A stretch of DNA of 64,000 bases from Deinandra increscens subsp. villosa (Eukaryota; Streptophyta; Magnoliopsida; Asterales; Asteraceae). The position numbers were made by a program, and so were the translations under genes. Positions within the stretch are counted from its first letter, which is position 1; every line of letters begins with the position of its first letter. The notes below the pieces were generated by a model. That model saw only the letters and a program-made list of their open reading frames with translations, ran no database searches and was not told the origin of the DNA. This document shows, piece after piece, positions 1 through 11,487 of this stretch. Location of the stretch: positions 33,561,590 through 33,625,589 of the forward strand of contig JBCNJP010000010.1 of NCBI GenBank assembly GCA_039602395.1, read 5' to 3'.

Positions 1-2084
1 TGGTGCTGTGCTTTCATGTGATACTGGAAACATGCAAAAAGATGCTAATAATGTGGATGCTTTTGTACCTGAGGGTTCTGCTCCAATTACATCATCAATA
101 CTGGATACCATCTATTCAGATGATCTTCTTGACTTTACTTGGAGAAATGAATCAACAGAAGCTTCCACCTCATCTGTTACTACTCTAGTTTTCACTCCTG
201 ATGACATCCAAACAACAGAAGAAGTCGTTCAGGATGTTGTGCCAAATCAAATTCAAGAAAATCAACAAAATCAAGAAATTCCAGAAAATCAACCTGAGAA
301 TGAACCCATCAATAATGGTTCAGACTCAGAAGACACTACTATGATTGAATCTGGTGATACGCTGAATAATGATGTGCAAATGGGAACTCTAGACTCAAGT
401 ATTCCATTTCCGGCTATAAAAGAGACTGGAATTCACAAGAAACACCCTGTCTCTAACATTATTGGTCCTACAAAATAAGAGAGTTACCAGAAGTCAATCG
501 GGAACAATAAACACTTGTCTATTTTCCTGCTTCATATCTCAAGAAAAACCTGCTTCAGTAGTTGCTGCTATGAAAGACGATAACTGGATAGAGGCTATGC
601 AGGCTGAACTGCTTCAATTCAAACTCCTGGATGTCTACAAACTTGTAGACACTCCTCTTAGTGTGAAGCCTATTCCGGTTAAGTGGATCTTTAAGAATAA
701 AATAGACGGTCGTTGAATAATCATAAGAAATAAGGCAAGACTTGTGGTCAAAGGATATATGCAGATAGATGGGCTGGACTATGATGAAGTCTATGCCCCG
801 GTAGCTCGTCTTGAAGCCATCAGTATTTTCTTGGTATATGCCGCGTCTAAGAACATAAGTGTCTATCAGCTTGACGTGAAGACTGCTTTCCTGTATGGTG
901 AACTAGAAGAAGAGGTGTATGTTGATCAACCTCCGTCAATCCTTCCTTTCCAAATAAGGTGTACAGACTGAAAAGGGCCCTCTATGGACTCCATCAGGCA
1001 CCAAGGAAGTGGTATGAAACCCTGTCTACCTATCTGTTAGAAAATGGCTATAAGCGAGGGGTTATTGATCAGACACTGTTCATACGGCATGTGGGTGATG
1101 ATATGCTACTGGTTCAAGTTTACGTGGATGACATCATCTTCGGATCTACTAATAAGACTCTCTGTCATGAATTCAAGAATATGATGGAAAGACGTTTTGA
1201 AATGAGTTCAATGGAGGAACTCACATTTTTCCTAGGGATTGAGGTGAATCAGAACACTGAAGGTATTCTAATCAATCAGAGAAAGTATGTAAAGGAAATG
1301 CTGAAGAAGTTTGGATTTCATGACTCTAAGGGCTTTTCCACTCTTGTCGAGACTCGAGTCAAACTCCATGCAGATCTTGAAGGTGAACGTGTTGATGAAC
1401 ACTTGTCATGAAATCCAAACTCCATGCAGATCGATGATCGGGTCACTTATATACCTGACGCCCAGTCGTCCCGACATCATGTTTGCCGTGTGTCTCTGCT
1501 CAAGATTCCAATCCAAACCGAAACAGTCACACTTGATGGCCGTGAAACGAATTTTCAGATACCTGAAGTCCAATCCAAAGAGAGGGCTTTGGTGTCCCAA
1601 GGATGAGCTCTTTGATCTAATAGGTTTCTTCGATAGTGATTACGCGGGTTGAAACATGCATCGGAAGTCAACCACCGGAGGAGCTCAATTCTTATGGAAT
1701 CGATTGGTTTCGTGGCAATGCAAGAAACAATCAACTGTGTCTACCTCACCTGCTGAAGTGGAATACATTGCTGCTAATTCTTGCTGTTATCAAGTCCTTT
1801 GGATCCAGAATCAGCTTCTGGACTACGGTTTGAATTTTATGTCAACCCTTATTAACATTGATAATACTGCTGCCATGTTCATTGTTAAGAACCCTGTTTA
1901 GCACTCTAAGACCAAACACATAGAGATTAGGCATCACTTTATTATGGATTGTTATGACAAAAAGTTTATCACCTTAGTTCATGTTTCCTCTGAGAATCAA
2001 CTTGCAGATCTTTTCACCAAGGGATTTGATGTTTCTAGGTTTAACTTTCTAGTTCAGTCAGTAGGAATGATCAACTTTGAGTAG
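1..2084 (+). pseudogene. Copia pol remnant: reverse transcriptase and RNase H
   Basis: The first 480 bases encode the Ser/Thr/Gln/Asn-rich linker that precedes copia reverse transcriptase. RT follows: the motif VYVDDIIFGST is encoded near 1118-1150 and holds the catalytic Asp pair. RNase H continues past 1660 with STTGGAQFLWNRL, and the end reads QLADLFTKGF before a stop at 2082-2084. The frame is broken: a TGA near 714, shifts near 470, 960, 1400-1440 and 1650, and a further stop near 1901. It is a dead copy. Family assignment is firm; the 5' domains (gag, protease, most of integrase) lie outside the window. Confidence 0.9.
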
Positions 2085-2457
2085 GCTTATCTTTAGGTTC
2101 TTTTTAAGATAGTGCCTTAGTCTTAGGTTGTGTAGTTTTAGAGATATCGTCTTTGTTCACTTTCTGGCCTTGCAATAATTCGTTATAGAAAACCCAAAAA
2201 TATTTTATTTTGTTTTCATTCTTTCTGACCCCAATTGAATAGCCAAAATGATTTTACTTTAAATTTTTTGTCTAGAAAACTCCAAAAAGATTTTAATTCA
2301 AGTCTCTTTGAGTCTTATTGAGAATTTTGGTTAACAGTTTCTTGACCATCAATAAAATATTTCATAAAGTGTTAATCAAATTTCTAGAAAATACCTAAAA
2401 TATTTTATTTCAATTTTGAAGAGAAGATCAAGAAGAAGTTTTTCCCAGAGAACTGGT
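1..2457 (+). mobile_element. Copia-P: 3' part of a plus-strand Ty1/copia element
   Basis: The stretch holds the reverse transcriptase and RNase H part of a copia polyprotein (to 2084), followed by about 370 bp of A/T-rich spacer (2085-2457) with no gene. It begins before the window and is cut at 2458, where the LTR of Copia-M1 starts. Comparable copia elements here carry an extra ORF after such a spacer. A plus-strand copy of that ORF and a 3' LTR lie at 10206-12720 and may be the displaced remainder of this element. Confidence 0.8.
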
Positions 2458-2869
2458 TGTAGGATCGAGAATCAGATCGTACACGATATCAGTCACACGA
2501 GATGTTGCGGAATAACGTCTCGTTGATGATTCAAGGAAGAGATAAACAATATGAAACGTAAATAACGATAAAACACTTACTTGTAAATGATTAAAAGTTG
2601 CAGAAATCGTAATACAACCACCAAACTAACAAAACTGAGTTGAGGAAAACCAGAAACAACAACCAAAACATGTAGGTGATTATTTGCTTATATAGAGTTC
2701 GCAAATCATCACCTCGTCAACCCTAAATTCGACCAGGCCCTAGCTGGCCACTATACCTCTTATAATTTACCCCTAAAACCTCTAATTAAGCCCAAACATA
2801 CTAACAAAAGAAAGACCAAATGATTATTAACAAAAACTAATGCATAAGCCTCTAAAATAATCCTTTACA
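2458..2869 (-). repeat. 3' LTR of Copia-M1
   Basis: The segment starts TGTAGGATCG and ends CTTTACA on the plus strand, like the Copia-M2 LTRs. A TATA-like box (CTTATATA, 2687-2694) reads on the minus strand. Next to its inner edge is a purine-rich tract (ATGGGAAGAT on the minus strand), the expected second-strand primer site. No partner LTR was found in the window. Confidence 0.8.
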
Positions 2870-2953
2870 ATCTTCCCATAGGCTTACGACATTAGTGCTT
2901 CACGACAAGCTGAAATCGAAAGTATGCTTCTCTTTGGACTCCCACCACTTATT

Positions 2954-5852
2954 CTACACGATTGCCATCGCGGCCAAAGAAAAGGCTTTTACCTGAGCTT
3001 CATCTTCCTCATTATCAGTGATTCGGGAAATAGGAATAGCAGCAAGGATGTTGATGTCTTTTTCACTAAATCTCAGCAGATCCATAGTATCATAGAATCT
3101 GTAGTCAAAGCATTCACACACAACTACAGCTTTACCAGTAGTTGGATCAAAATGCCACGACTTAAAGTACTTCACCAAGGTTTCATCTGGATACTATCAA
3201 GTAATGGAACCACCTTAGCTTTTACGGTTGGTGGCCAAACGATTTCCCTTTTTTCTTCTCTAGTCACGGGATCCTTTTTTATAATCACCTTAACTTTAGC
3301 AACTTTAAAATCCTTGAATCCATTCTTTGATGCCTTTCTCAGAACATCGCCAACATAATTACCATCAGAACTTCCTGACCAGTTGATAAATGGAGCCTCC
3401 AACAGGGCATTCAAATCTATCAGAGTCCAAGAATGAAATTGATTAATATTAGTATAGTATTCCACATGACTATGCCCTTTACGCAGAACTACGAATAATT
3501 TCTTGAGATTATCATAATGCCAAGCTCGAATTCCGTTTCTTATTCCTTTTGTATCGTACTCCCCTTTACCCAATTTCAGTGCATACTGAGGTGGTGGAGT
3601 TTGCAATTCCCTAAACCAGTTCATTGTATCAGCTAGACGTGGGGTAATCATGATTGCACTCTTATGACTTGCCACCTCAGCCTTGCTCATTTCTTCTATA
3701 AGTTGATCATTCTCAAACAATTCATTAAAGTGTACATCTTCAAGCCCAGTAAATTCACCAACATCATCTGGAAGGCTTGGAAAATCCTTCTCAAAATGAA
3801 ACTCATAAATAAGGGTGGAAGATCCAACAACATTACCTACATCTTCTTTTGAACCAGGAGCTGATCCACTGATATCCAAAATATTTGTTCCAGCAAAACC
3901 TGTGCCCATCTTAGACTTCACACCAGCCAATAATATCGATAAATAACCAATCTGTGTATCAATTTTTTTCTGGAAATCAGCTTGCTTTTTGGCTTCTTCT
4001 CTTTGTTTCTTGACCTCTTCTTCTTGAGCAGATAGCAGAGACCTGATCAACACAGATTTGGTTGCATTTTGCTCCTCTAAATCTTTAACTCTCAATTGCA
4101 AATCATGAATAACTATAGACTCAACAGTCTCTAGCTCCTTTCCCTTTCCAGAGCCTAAAATATTAATAGGTTCGCTTGTAACAGGAGTTGTAACTGGGGC
4201 TTGTACAATGTGAGTAGCAGCTTCTCTAGAAGTACTACTTTCAGATTGAGGTTTGGGATCAAGATTTCTTCTTCGTTTTAGGGGCCTTGGTTGTTCAATA
4301 ACTACATCAGCTTCATCATCAGGAGACACATTCATAGGATTTCTAAGAGGAGGAATCTCATAAACCTGCGACATAACTACATCTTGATCTCCTTCAAAGG
4401 TTTTCTCTGTTTCTGATTTAGAATCAATTACATCAACTTCTTCAATAGCGGGAGAGAGTTGCCTTGCATCATGTTCATCAGCAACAATTACTTGAGCTCT
4501 CAATGAGGTGGGAGCAGGAAGATCACAAGTACTCATCGCAAATACTCCAAATTTATTTCCAATTGGAGCAATCTTCTTTCTAGGCTTTGGAGGAGGATTA
4601 ATCAGATGAAACACATCCATCCCTATTGGCTTTAGATCTAATAAGTCATCAGATTTTTTAAGACTAGTGTACTTATCATCCAAGATCAGTTGTATAAAAC
4701 GTGGCACAACAAGGAATTTGTCTTTCTTTCTGGATGCCACAGCCTGCATATCTTAAAGCATCATTTTAGAGAAATTGAACTTCCATTCTTTTGTCAATGC
4801 AACAAACGCAGCAGTGTGGAGCTGATTGAGTTCATCAGTGCTGCTTTTTGTAGCAATTATACATCTTCGAAGATAATGTACTAGCATTTTCCAGAATATA
4901 GGAATCTCTTTCTTCATTGTTCTATTGGATGGCCCCTTATAACCCATTTCATTCAGTACATTCATCATAGTAGACTTTGGATATTCAATCGGGTCATCAG
5001 GTAAATCATTAAATGTTAAAGCTTTACGAATATCTGCCTCCGTGATCACTATGTCAGTATTCTAAATTCTTGCAATGAGATCAGTTTTGTCTTGACTCAC
5101 AGCAGCTGTCGACCAGAAATCACAAATCATCCTTTTACATACTGTTGGTGTGGCTCTCAGTGCAGATGTTAGGCAGCTTTTATTGAGTCCATCAATTAGC
5201 GAACCAAACAAGTCTCGATAGTCCGCTGGTGGTGGTATCATGTATGCCACAATGTTATGATCTGGTACAAACTCCAAGTCACTTCACAAACGAAACATCA
5301 GCAAAAAACATTTTAAAACACATAATTCATTAACTCAATCAACAGGTGAGCACACAAATGAGTCAAAACCAGAAACTATTCAAAAACTATAGTTTTTCAG
5401 TCAGACAACTAATGCTTTTCGGACAGAATAGAGTTTTTCGGACAACAATATTGAGTTTTCGGATGAATCCGAACCGAAAACTATACCCGGAGACGAAAAC
5501 ACGGTCCGAAAACACCCGTTCAAAAACGTCGTTCAAAAACGTTGTCCGAAACCGTCGTATGAAAAGGCCGTCCGAAAACACGTACGAAAACACATCCGAT
5601 ACCCCGTCCGAAACCTCGTCCGAGACCTCGTCTGAAAACCCGTACGAAAACCTGTCCGAAAACCCATCTGAAAGGCCGTCCGAAAACCCGTCTGAAAACA
5701 CTCGTCCGAAGACATCGTCTTCCTCGCTTGAGCCGCCAGTAATCTCAAGGTTCTCGAATGGCAATATCGTTCCTTTTAACACCTACAAATACAATAACAC
5801 ACAATTCTAAACAAGAATCCCACATCATATAATCTTACCCTTCGTCTGCCAT
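2954..5852 (-). pseudogene. Extra ORF downstream of copia pol (Copia-M1), with one intron
   Basis: A long acidic-to-charged protein is encoded after pol. Exon 1 is 5852-5839 (ATG then a GTAAG donor). Exon 2 starts at 5281 after an AAG acceptor and runs to 3172, with a frameshifted tail to 2954. A coiled-coil-like stretch rich in Glu/Lys/Gln lies near 3950-4130. Two in-frame stops (5062, 4753) and a frameshift near 3175 show decay. The protein matches the Copia-M2 extra ORF in order and sequence (for example VPRFIQLILD against VPRFIQLALD). I do not know its function. No signal peptide or membrane segment is apparent, so an envelope role is not supported. Confidence 0.75.
5380..5720 (-). repeat. 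GTCCGAAAAC repeat cluster in the extra-ORF intron of Copia-M1
   Basis: About twenty degenerate copies of GTCCGAAAAC (plus-strand reading; TTTTCGGAC in element sense) follow one another with irregular 10-20 bp spacing. They lie entirely inside the predicted intron 5282-5838. Plus-strand Ser/Glu/Asn-rich and minus-strand Phe/Ser/Asp-rich reading frames here are by-products of the repeats, not genes. Confidence 0.85.
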
Positions 5853-5859
5853 CGAGAAA

Positions 5860-6300
5860 CACAACTTTTTCTTAGACAACAATGGCGGATACGGAACCCA
5901 AGTTCAGGGGAGGTTAGCGACGGTGAGTGGTGACACAGGGTGGTGTGTGGTGGAGAGTGGATGATGGTGGATGCACGGTTTGAGATAATTGATGGTGAAT
6001 GGAGTGGTGGCGACGACAGGTAGAGATGGTGGTAGGTGGTTGCAGGTAGAGGTGGCGTTAGGTGGTAGCTGGTGGAGATGGTGGATAGTGACGACTGGTA
6101 GTGGTGGAGGTCGGTGGTAGTGAGTGGATGATGGTGGGAGTCGGTGGCTGGTAGTAACGGTGGAGGTGGTGGTAGGCGGTGGCTGTAGAGGGAGGGTGGA
6201 GGCGTCGAGTGAGATGACAAAAAATTGGGAACAAAACAGGTTTTAAACCCTTGACCAAGTCAAACACCCCAAATTTTCAACTAACCCCCCCCCCCCCCCA
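5860..6300. repeat. GGTGGT-rich low-complexity tract and C homopolymer
   Basis: A run of GGTGG/GGTAG words (CCACC on the minus strand) covers 5910-6210, directly upstream of exon 1 of the extra ORF, and ends near a run of C at about 6284-6298. Copia-M2 has a similar G-rich tract in the same place (34130-34440). His/Pro/Ser-rich minus-strand reading frames across it look like artefacts of composition. Confidence 0.7.
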
Positions 6301-7530
6301 TTCTTTGCACATTATCAAAGATGAACCATTTCACAAAAAAAGTTAACCAAGTTAACTTCCCCTGAGAAGCAGACTTATTCTCTTAACCTTTTTGGACCGA
6401 GATTGACAGAGAAATTGACATAAAACAAGTTTAACTAGACAGAACCATGAATATTCAACAAACACAAAAAAAAAATTAAATGCACTAAATTAAATAAAAA
6501 GCTTGAAGAACACTAGGGATCAAACCGTCTCAAGAACTGAGGAACCCTTTACAACATCTGTTACTTGAACACGTCCAGGTGATTGCCGGTATTTTGATCC
6601 TCTTTAAACCCACGTCCCCCCCTATTTTTTAAGGTTGTTTGTCACTTAATTATCTTTTAGGTACATTAATTACGAACATAAGCCAGTCACACACAAATCC
6701 TAGGTAAATAAAACGTGAAGTCTATCAAGCTTGTTCATTCCCTACCACATTTTTTCACATTCCCATATCTAGAGTTTTCAATCTTTTCTCGAGACTTGGT
6801 TGAGAAGAGAAAGAACAGATCATAATAGGGTTAGGGATAATATACAGAGACTTTTATGATTTCAACTCAAAGGCGTTTTTCAGTTAGGCTAACCTTTCCT
6901 CAAACACATAAGTCTAGTCGCGAAGTCAGGGCTAACGGGATTTGGACACTAGAGGGTCTCTTTTATTGTGCACATTGGCATCTTTTATGGTGTAATTATA
7001 TACATTGATCTACAAGCACGTTAATGCAGACTAACCAGGTCTTTGCTCACCCAAAACAGAGGAAAGTCTGATTAACACGTCAGCCATTCTACACCAGGTC
7101 ATTGCTCACACAAAGCAGAGGCAAGACTTTACTAACGACTTTGACATCCCAGATATTTGCTCACATAAAACAAAGGGGACGCCGACTTTTTGAGATTTTC
7201 GATTCAACACTCTGTAGTCCGGCGTGTGTATCGGGAACAATTTCGCAGTCAAATAGAACATACACTTAACCTAAATATGTGTTTCCCGTCAAATGCCATA
7301 CTTTATATTCAAGTGTTGTGACCCATACCTTTGTTTCTGGAACTGAGCCTACCGAGCATATAACCTTGGATCATATCTTTCACTTCAGCCTTACACGTGG
7401 CAGTCACCTGAGGACAGAATTATTTCATTTCCCTATAAAATATTAAAAAGCACCAAAACTTCGAGAGGGTGTTTATTCTTCCCCTGCTTTTAAAATTTTA
7501 TGAAACAAACACGTTTTTTTAATGGTCAGT
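6300..7530 (-). other. Non-coding spacer between pol and extra ORF of Copia-M1
   Basis: No gene is visible. Two blocks resemble the same spacer in Copia-M2: around 6540-6605 (sharing GCGATTGCCGGTATTTT-like text with 34755-34825) and around 6950-6985 (sharing TTGTGCACATTGGCATCTTT with 35148-35185). Three imperfect copies of a roughly 55-60 bp unit containing TTTGCTCAC and a CAGAGG-like word lie at about 7020-7180. The spacer could hold the promoter of the extra ORF, but that is inference. Confidence 0.6.
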
Positions 7531-8090
7531 CTAGTCCTCAAAGGATATCATTTTCAGCCCTTGAACACACATCTCAAATTTCCCACGATCTAGAGGTTTG
7601 GTAAACATATCAGAGACATGTTCATCAGAAGATACCTGCTCAAGATGGATTAGCTTCCTATCAAAGCAATCACGAATAAAGTGTAGTAGGTGGCTTGTTC
7701 ATGTTTAGCACATAGGAATTGCCATATCTGGGAGTGGGCATTAGCACCCAATCATCCGGAATGGAGTATCCAGGCTTCAAAATTAAACATTCTTTATTGT
7801 TAAACAACACCGGATAGTCTCTATCACAAATTTGTGATACACTCAATAAACTGTTAATTAATTGCTCCACAAAGTTAACATCATTGAAACTGAGACACCC
7901 ATTTCTCACGGTACCCTTTTTACTGATGTGACCTCCAACCCCTCCTGCAAAGGAAACATATCCTCCATCGAATTCTTCAACGTTCTATAGCACAGACATG
8001 TCCCCTGTCATATGCCTATAACAACCACTGTCAACATACCAAAGGTTGTTAACAGTCCTCCTTGGTTGTTCCTGCATAAAAGAAAATTAA
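7531..8090 (-). pseudogene. Collapsed copia pol: protease, start of integrase, end of RNase H
   Basis: Reading from 8070 down, the protease motif WYVDSGC is present with its catalytic Asp, followed by an in-frame stop. The pre-integrase region (VRNGCLSFNDVNFVEQL) runs to 7671. There the text jumps straight to the last RNase H codons, ending in a stop at 7531. Compared with Copia-M2, the interval corresponding to about 35940-38710 is missing, that is, nearly all of integrase and reverse transcriptase. The remnant cannot encode a working polymerase. Confidence 0.85.
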
Positions 8091-10205
8091 TTAGAGATTG
8101 GTACCCAGGCCATAACAGGTCTGGGTTTCTTCATGTATGTGCTGCATGAAGTAATTGTTTGGTTTTTCTTGGTCATGCTTGGGTCTGTAGACTTTCTGTA
8201 CAGTCCTGGTAGGAGTCATTGGTTCAGATCTATTCTTATGAACAAGAGGTGTATTTGACTTAGATGTTGCAACAAAAATATTATTATTTTTATTAAAACA
8301 TTTGTTGTAGACACCTCGTTGCTTATAATTAGGATTTACCACCTTTGAAACATTCCAACGATCATTTTGACCCAATGTACCTCCTTTTGACACACCTTTT
8401 GCAAATTTGAACCTTTTCAGGTTGGGTGACTTTTGTTGAGGTGGTCTCATCATAGCAGCTGGTTTGGGACACATTTTAACAACATGATTAAGTGCCTGTA
8501 GGTTTGAGCCTTTAGACTGCTGTTGTTTCTTAGGATAGTAAGGCTGATATGGTCTATTCAAACAACTTCGGGCTACATGATCAAGTTTGCCACAGTTGTG
8601 ACATGATTGCTTCTTAGGATAAGTGGAAGGCTGGGAATGTTGTCGCCTAGTGGATTGCCATTTTGGTTTAGCAACATGTTTATGAATCCAATATGTTTTG
8701 CCTTCAGGACTAGTGGACAATACATACTCCCGCTTTATTGGTACATGTTGATCATAAGAATTGGTGACTTCAGGATAGGGAATGAAGTCTTGGGGTTTAG
8801 ACTCCCTTTCCCTTTTATCATTCACAACAACATCGGAACTACCAAACACAAACAGTCCCGGGGTTGGGGAACCAGCAATTCGTGGTCCCTTTCCCTTTTT
8901 CACAGATTTCACACATTTATTAGTTTTACCAACTTAAAACACATCAAATGAAGTTTATTCACCAAAAATGTTAGACCCAGAAATTTTTGTCACAGACTTT
9001 GAAACATCCAAAACAAACATAGGAAAATCAAAACACTCAGTTTTAGACTCATTCAAACACTTGAACTACGACTCTTATTGTAAGCAATGCATTCACTGTC
9101 CTGCTGTGAAATTTCCTCAATGATTACTTTATCTGCACATGAAACAACCTTATCATTATGAGCAGGAGGAGCAGAAATTTTTAGTTTACTTTCAATTGAC
9201 ATGCTTTCCTTTTTACCATACGTAGCTGTTTTTTCAACAGCAGCCATTTTTTCTTTCTGCTCAGCAGTAAGAGGCAGAGGAATCATGTCACACATCAAAG
9301 GGGGGGGGGGGACAGAGTGAGTGGATGTTTCATCATTAACTTCAGAATAAAGTCCTAATCCAGATTTAGCTTTCACATGTTTAATTCGTTCATTAGAGTT
9401 ATAGAAATGTTGATTGGCCTCCATCATCTTTGAATGAATAGTCTGATGTTTATCTAAGATAGATTGAGTTGTGCTAAGTTTAGTTTTAAGTTCTAGAACT
9501 TCTAATGTTAACTCTTCTACTTTAGATTCAACTTTTCTATAGAACACCTTGTAATCACTTAGTTGATGTTCTACGTAGTTAAGTTCTTGTTAGGCAGCCT
9601 CATATTTTTCTCTGAAAATTCTAGTGCAGTTTTTACATTCTTTAACTTCATGTTCAGTTTTCTCATGAATTAAACATTCATAAGTAAATTTAGATTGCCA
9701 ATCTTTAATTAAAGACTAACATCTGGGATTTAAGCATACCTGACTGTTGTCGGAAGACCCGGTATTTCCTGGCTGAATGGTAGTCATAAATGCATGATGA
9801 ATATGAACTCGTGGATCACTTTCAGCTTCTTCTTTAGCAAGCAGAGAAATGTGAGCATGACCTATACACTGGTCAGCGATTTGATCAGACCAGAACCAGC
9901 AGATTGTTGAACCACCAATGCTTTTTTGTTTTTGACACTTTCATTTTTCTCAGCAAACCCATTTGTTTGTTTTTCAACTTTGGGTTTAAGGCATTCTCGA
10001 GCATAATGACCATACTCTTTGAAATTGTAACACCTCAGATTTGCCTTATTGAATGCAATCATTGCCCCCTTTCCTGCATTCCAGTCTTTCTGCCCAGTCT
10101 TTGCCATAAATTGCTTAGCACGCAATGCCGACATACCCATTTGATAAGATATGTCCATATGTTCGAGATCCTCAGAATTCACTTGATTCGCATCATCATC
10201 TTTTA
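8091..10205 (-). pseudogene. Copia gag remnant (Copia-M1)
   Basis: This is the nucleocapsid part of gag in several broken frames. 10205-9862 carries a degenerate zinc knuckle, CYNFKEYGHYAREC, whose second Cys has become Phe. 9547-9053 encodes a coiled-coil-like section. 8912-8091 carries an intact second knuckle, CHNCGKLDHVARSC (CX2CX4HX4C), and then leads toward the protease. Stops and frame changes occur near 9590, 9715 and 8935. The N-terminal half of gag is lost beyond 10205. Confidence 0.8.
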
Positions 10206-11487
10206 AGATCAAGACAAGTTCAAGCTGTCAGCCGAACTTGGTCCGAACCTGAGGTTCGGATTAGGCGAACCTCAATTTCGCCTGAGGTTCGGCAAGTCTA
10301 GTATAAATAGGAAGCTTGTCTTTGTATTTGATAATTGTGAGAGAGAACTAAGAGAGACCAGATCTTAACTATGTGTTTTTGAGAGTGTTTCTCTGATTGA
10401 GCTTCTGAGAGAGTTTGTAATTAAGTCTTTTGTAGATTTTAATAAAACAAATTCTTATTTACATCTCGTTCTTACTCTACGATCAAGAAAACCTCTAGTA
10501 AGATCCATCTTACGGTTTTTCACCACCTGTATAACAACAAGCTTGCTGAAAAGCTAACTGATCCAGAGAAAATTCTTTTGCTGATACAGATAAGAAGTTT
10601 GAGTACGTGCAATTCAATGAAAACCTAAGGGAAAAGATCCGTGAGATGCACGCTCAATATATGCCTCCTCCACCAGGGATCTTTGATCATATTTCACCTC
10701 CTTCTAGTCCCACGACAGCTACGCTTGGAGTCAACCGAATGACCAAGAAAGAGATGCAAGACTTTCTAAACAGGAAGGGTTATGCTCGCAAAAGCTACAA
10801 CAGAAGCTTCCTGGTCTTCGAATGATGGTCAAAAATCATATAATCAAAGAAAATAAAAAGGTCAAGCGATAGCTGGATGAACGGGAAGCAGTAAGGGTTG
10901 AGGAACATTAAAGGAAAGAAGCCCCTACCTTGGTTGACGATTGGAAGGAAATGGCACCGTATCGAAAAGCTTTGGTGCAATTCACTGCTAAGAAGCTCAG
11001 AGATATGCCTCCAAATGTTGAATCGGATGATGGGATGAAGATCCTCAGATGGAAATACGATCATGAGTTCAAGGCATTTATTGTCAAGCGAAGAAACGGA
11101 TTCGTGTAGTTCTTTACTAATATAAGAGATCTTCTAAACATATTCTCATGGGATCTGAATCAACTCAGATGGAGAAAGCTGATCAACCACTCAAATGATC
11201 CAGTGGGTAGAGATGCTGAAGAACAAATTAAATCCATATATAATGTCAGTTCAACTCGCCCCCTTAAGACAGAAAAGAAGAAATATAAGACATTCAGAAG
11301 ACAAAGAGTTGTGGTCCCACATACGGTTATGTACAAGAGCATCAGCAAGGATTTGAATACAAAGAAAATAACTGGTGATCAGATTAGCAATCCTATAAGG
11401 AGCTGGTATTATAGTGGATATACACATGAGTTGGTTATTGAAAGGGAAGATGGCGACACAATAAGACTCTTCGCAGCAATTGAGTAG
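10206..11487 (+). pseudogene. Plus-strand copy of the copia extra ORF
   Basis: The translated text aligns in order with the extra ORFs of Copia-M1 and M2. ILRWKYDHEFKAFIV corresponds to IRAWHYDNLKKLFVV, FFTNIRDLLNIFSWDLNQL to YYTNINQFHSWTLIDLNAL, and the C-terminus IRSWYYSGYTHELVI to FKSWHFDPTTGKAVV. A solo LTR splits it at 10226-10537. A one-base shift lies near 10580, stops lie near 10826 and 11108, and the last frame closes at 11487. Function unknown. It may be the displaced continuation of Copia-P. Confidence 0.65.
10226..10537 (+). repeat. Solo LTR with target duplication CAAGC
   Basis: The 312-bp segment starts TGTCAGCC, has TATAAATA at 10302-10309 and an AATAAA signal near 10440, and is flanked by CAAGC (10221-10225 and 10538-10542). 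Removing it together with one CAAGC joins a plus-strand reading frame (D-Q-D-K-F-K before, L-A-E-K-L-T after), so it interrupts the plus-strand extra ORF. It contains a perfect palindrome, TCCGAACCTGAGGTTCGGA (10242-10260). The right edge ends AACAA rather than the usual CA, a small irregularity. Confidence 0.65.

Larger units (their letters stand above)
2458..10205 (-). mobile_element. Copia-M1: truncated minus-strand Ty1/copia element
   Basis: Read on the minus strand the order is gag (10205 to about 8091), protease and the start of integrase (8090-7671), the last codons of RNase H (7671-7531), spacer, an intron-containing extra ORF (5852-2954), polypurine tract, and the 3' LTR (2458-2869). 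The 5' LTR and N-terminal gag are absent beyond about 10205, where a plus-strand reading frame takes over. It belongs to the same copia group as Copia-M2: gag, integrase, the extra ORF and the LTR ends all correspond. Confidence 0.85.

Noticed and set aside
5346..5810. Ser/Glu/Asn-rich plus-strand protein with SEN-type repeats
   Set aside because: It is a translation of the GTCCGAAAAC repeat cluster inside an intron of the opposite-strand extra ORF. The same repeat gives open frames on both strands.
2954..5852. Retroviral envelope-like gene after copia pol
   Set aside because: No signal peptide, membrane span or glycoprotein-like Cys pattern can be seen, and the protein is charged with a coiled coil. 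I leave it as an unknown extra ORF.
5825..6267. His/Pro/Ser-rich minus-strand frames
   Set aside because: They arise from the GGTGGT-rich low-complexity tract and have no domain or conserved start.
9295..9315. G homopolymer as a regulatory quadruplex
   Set aside because: It is a simple run within decayed gag, and length errors are likely in such runs.
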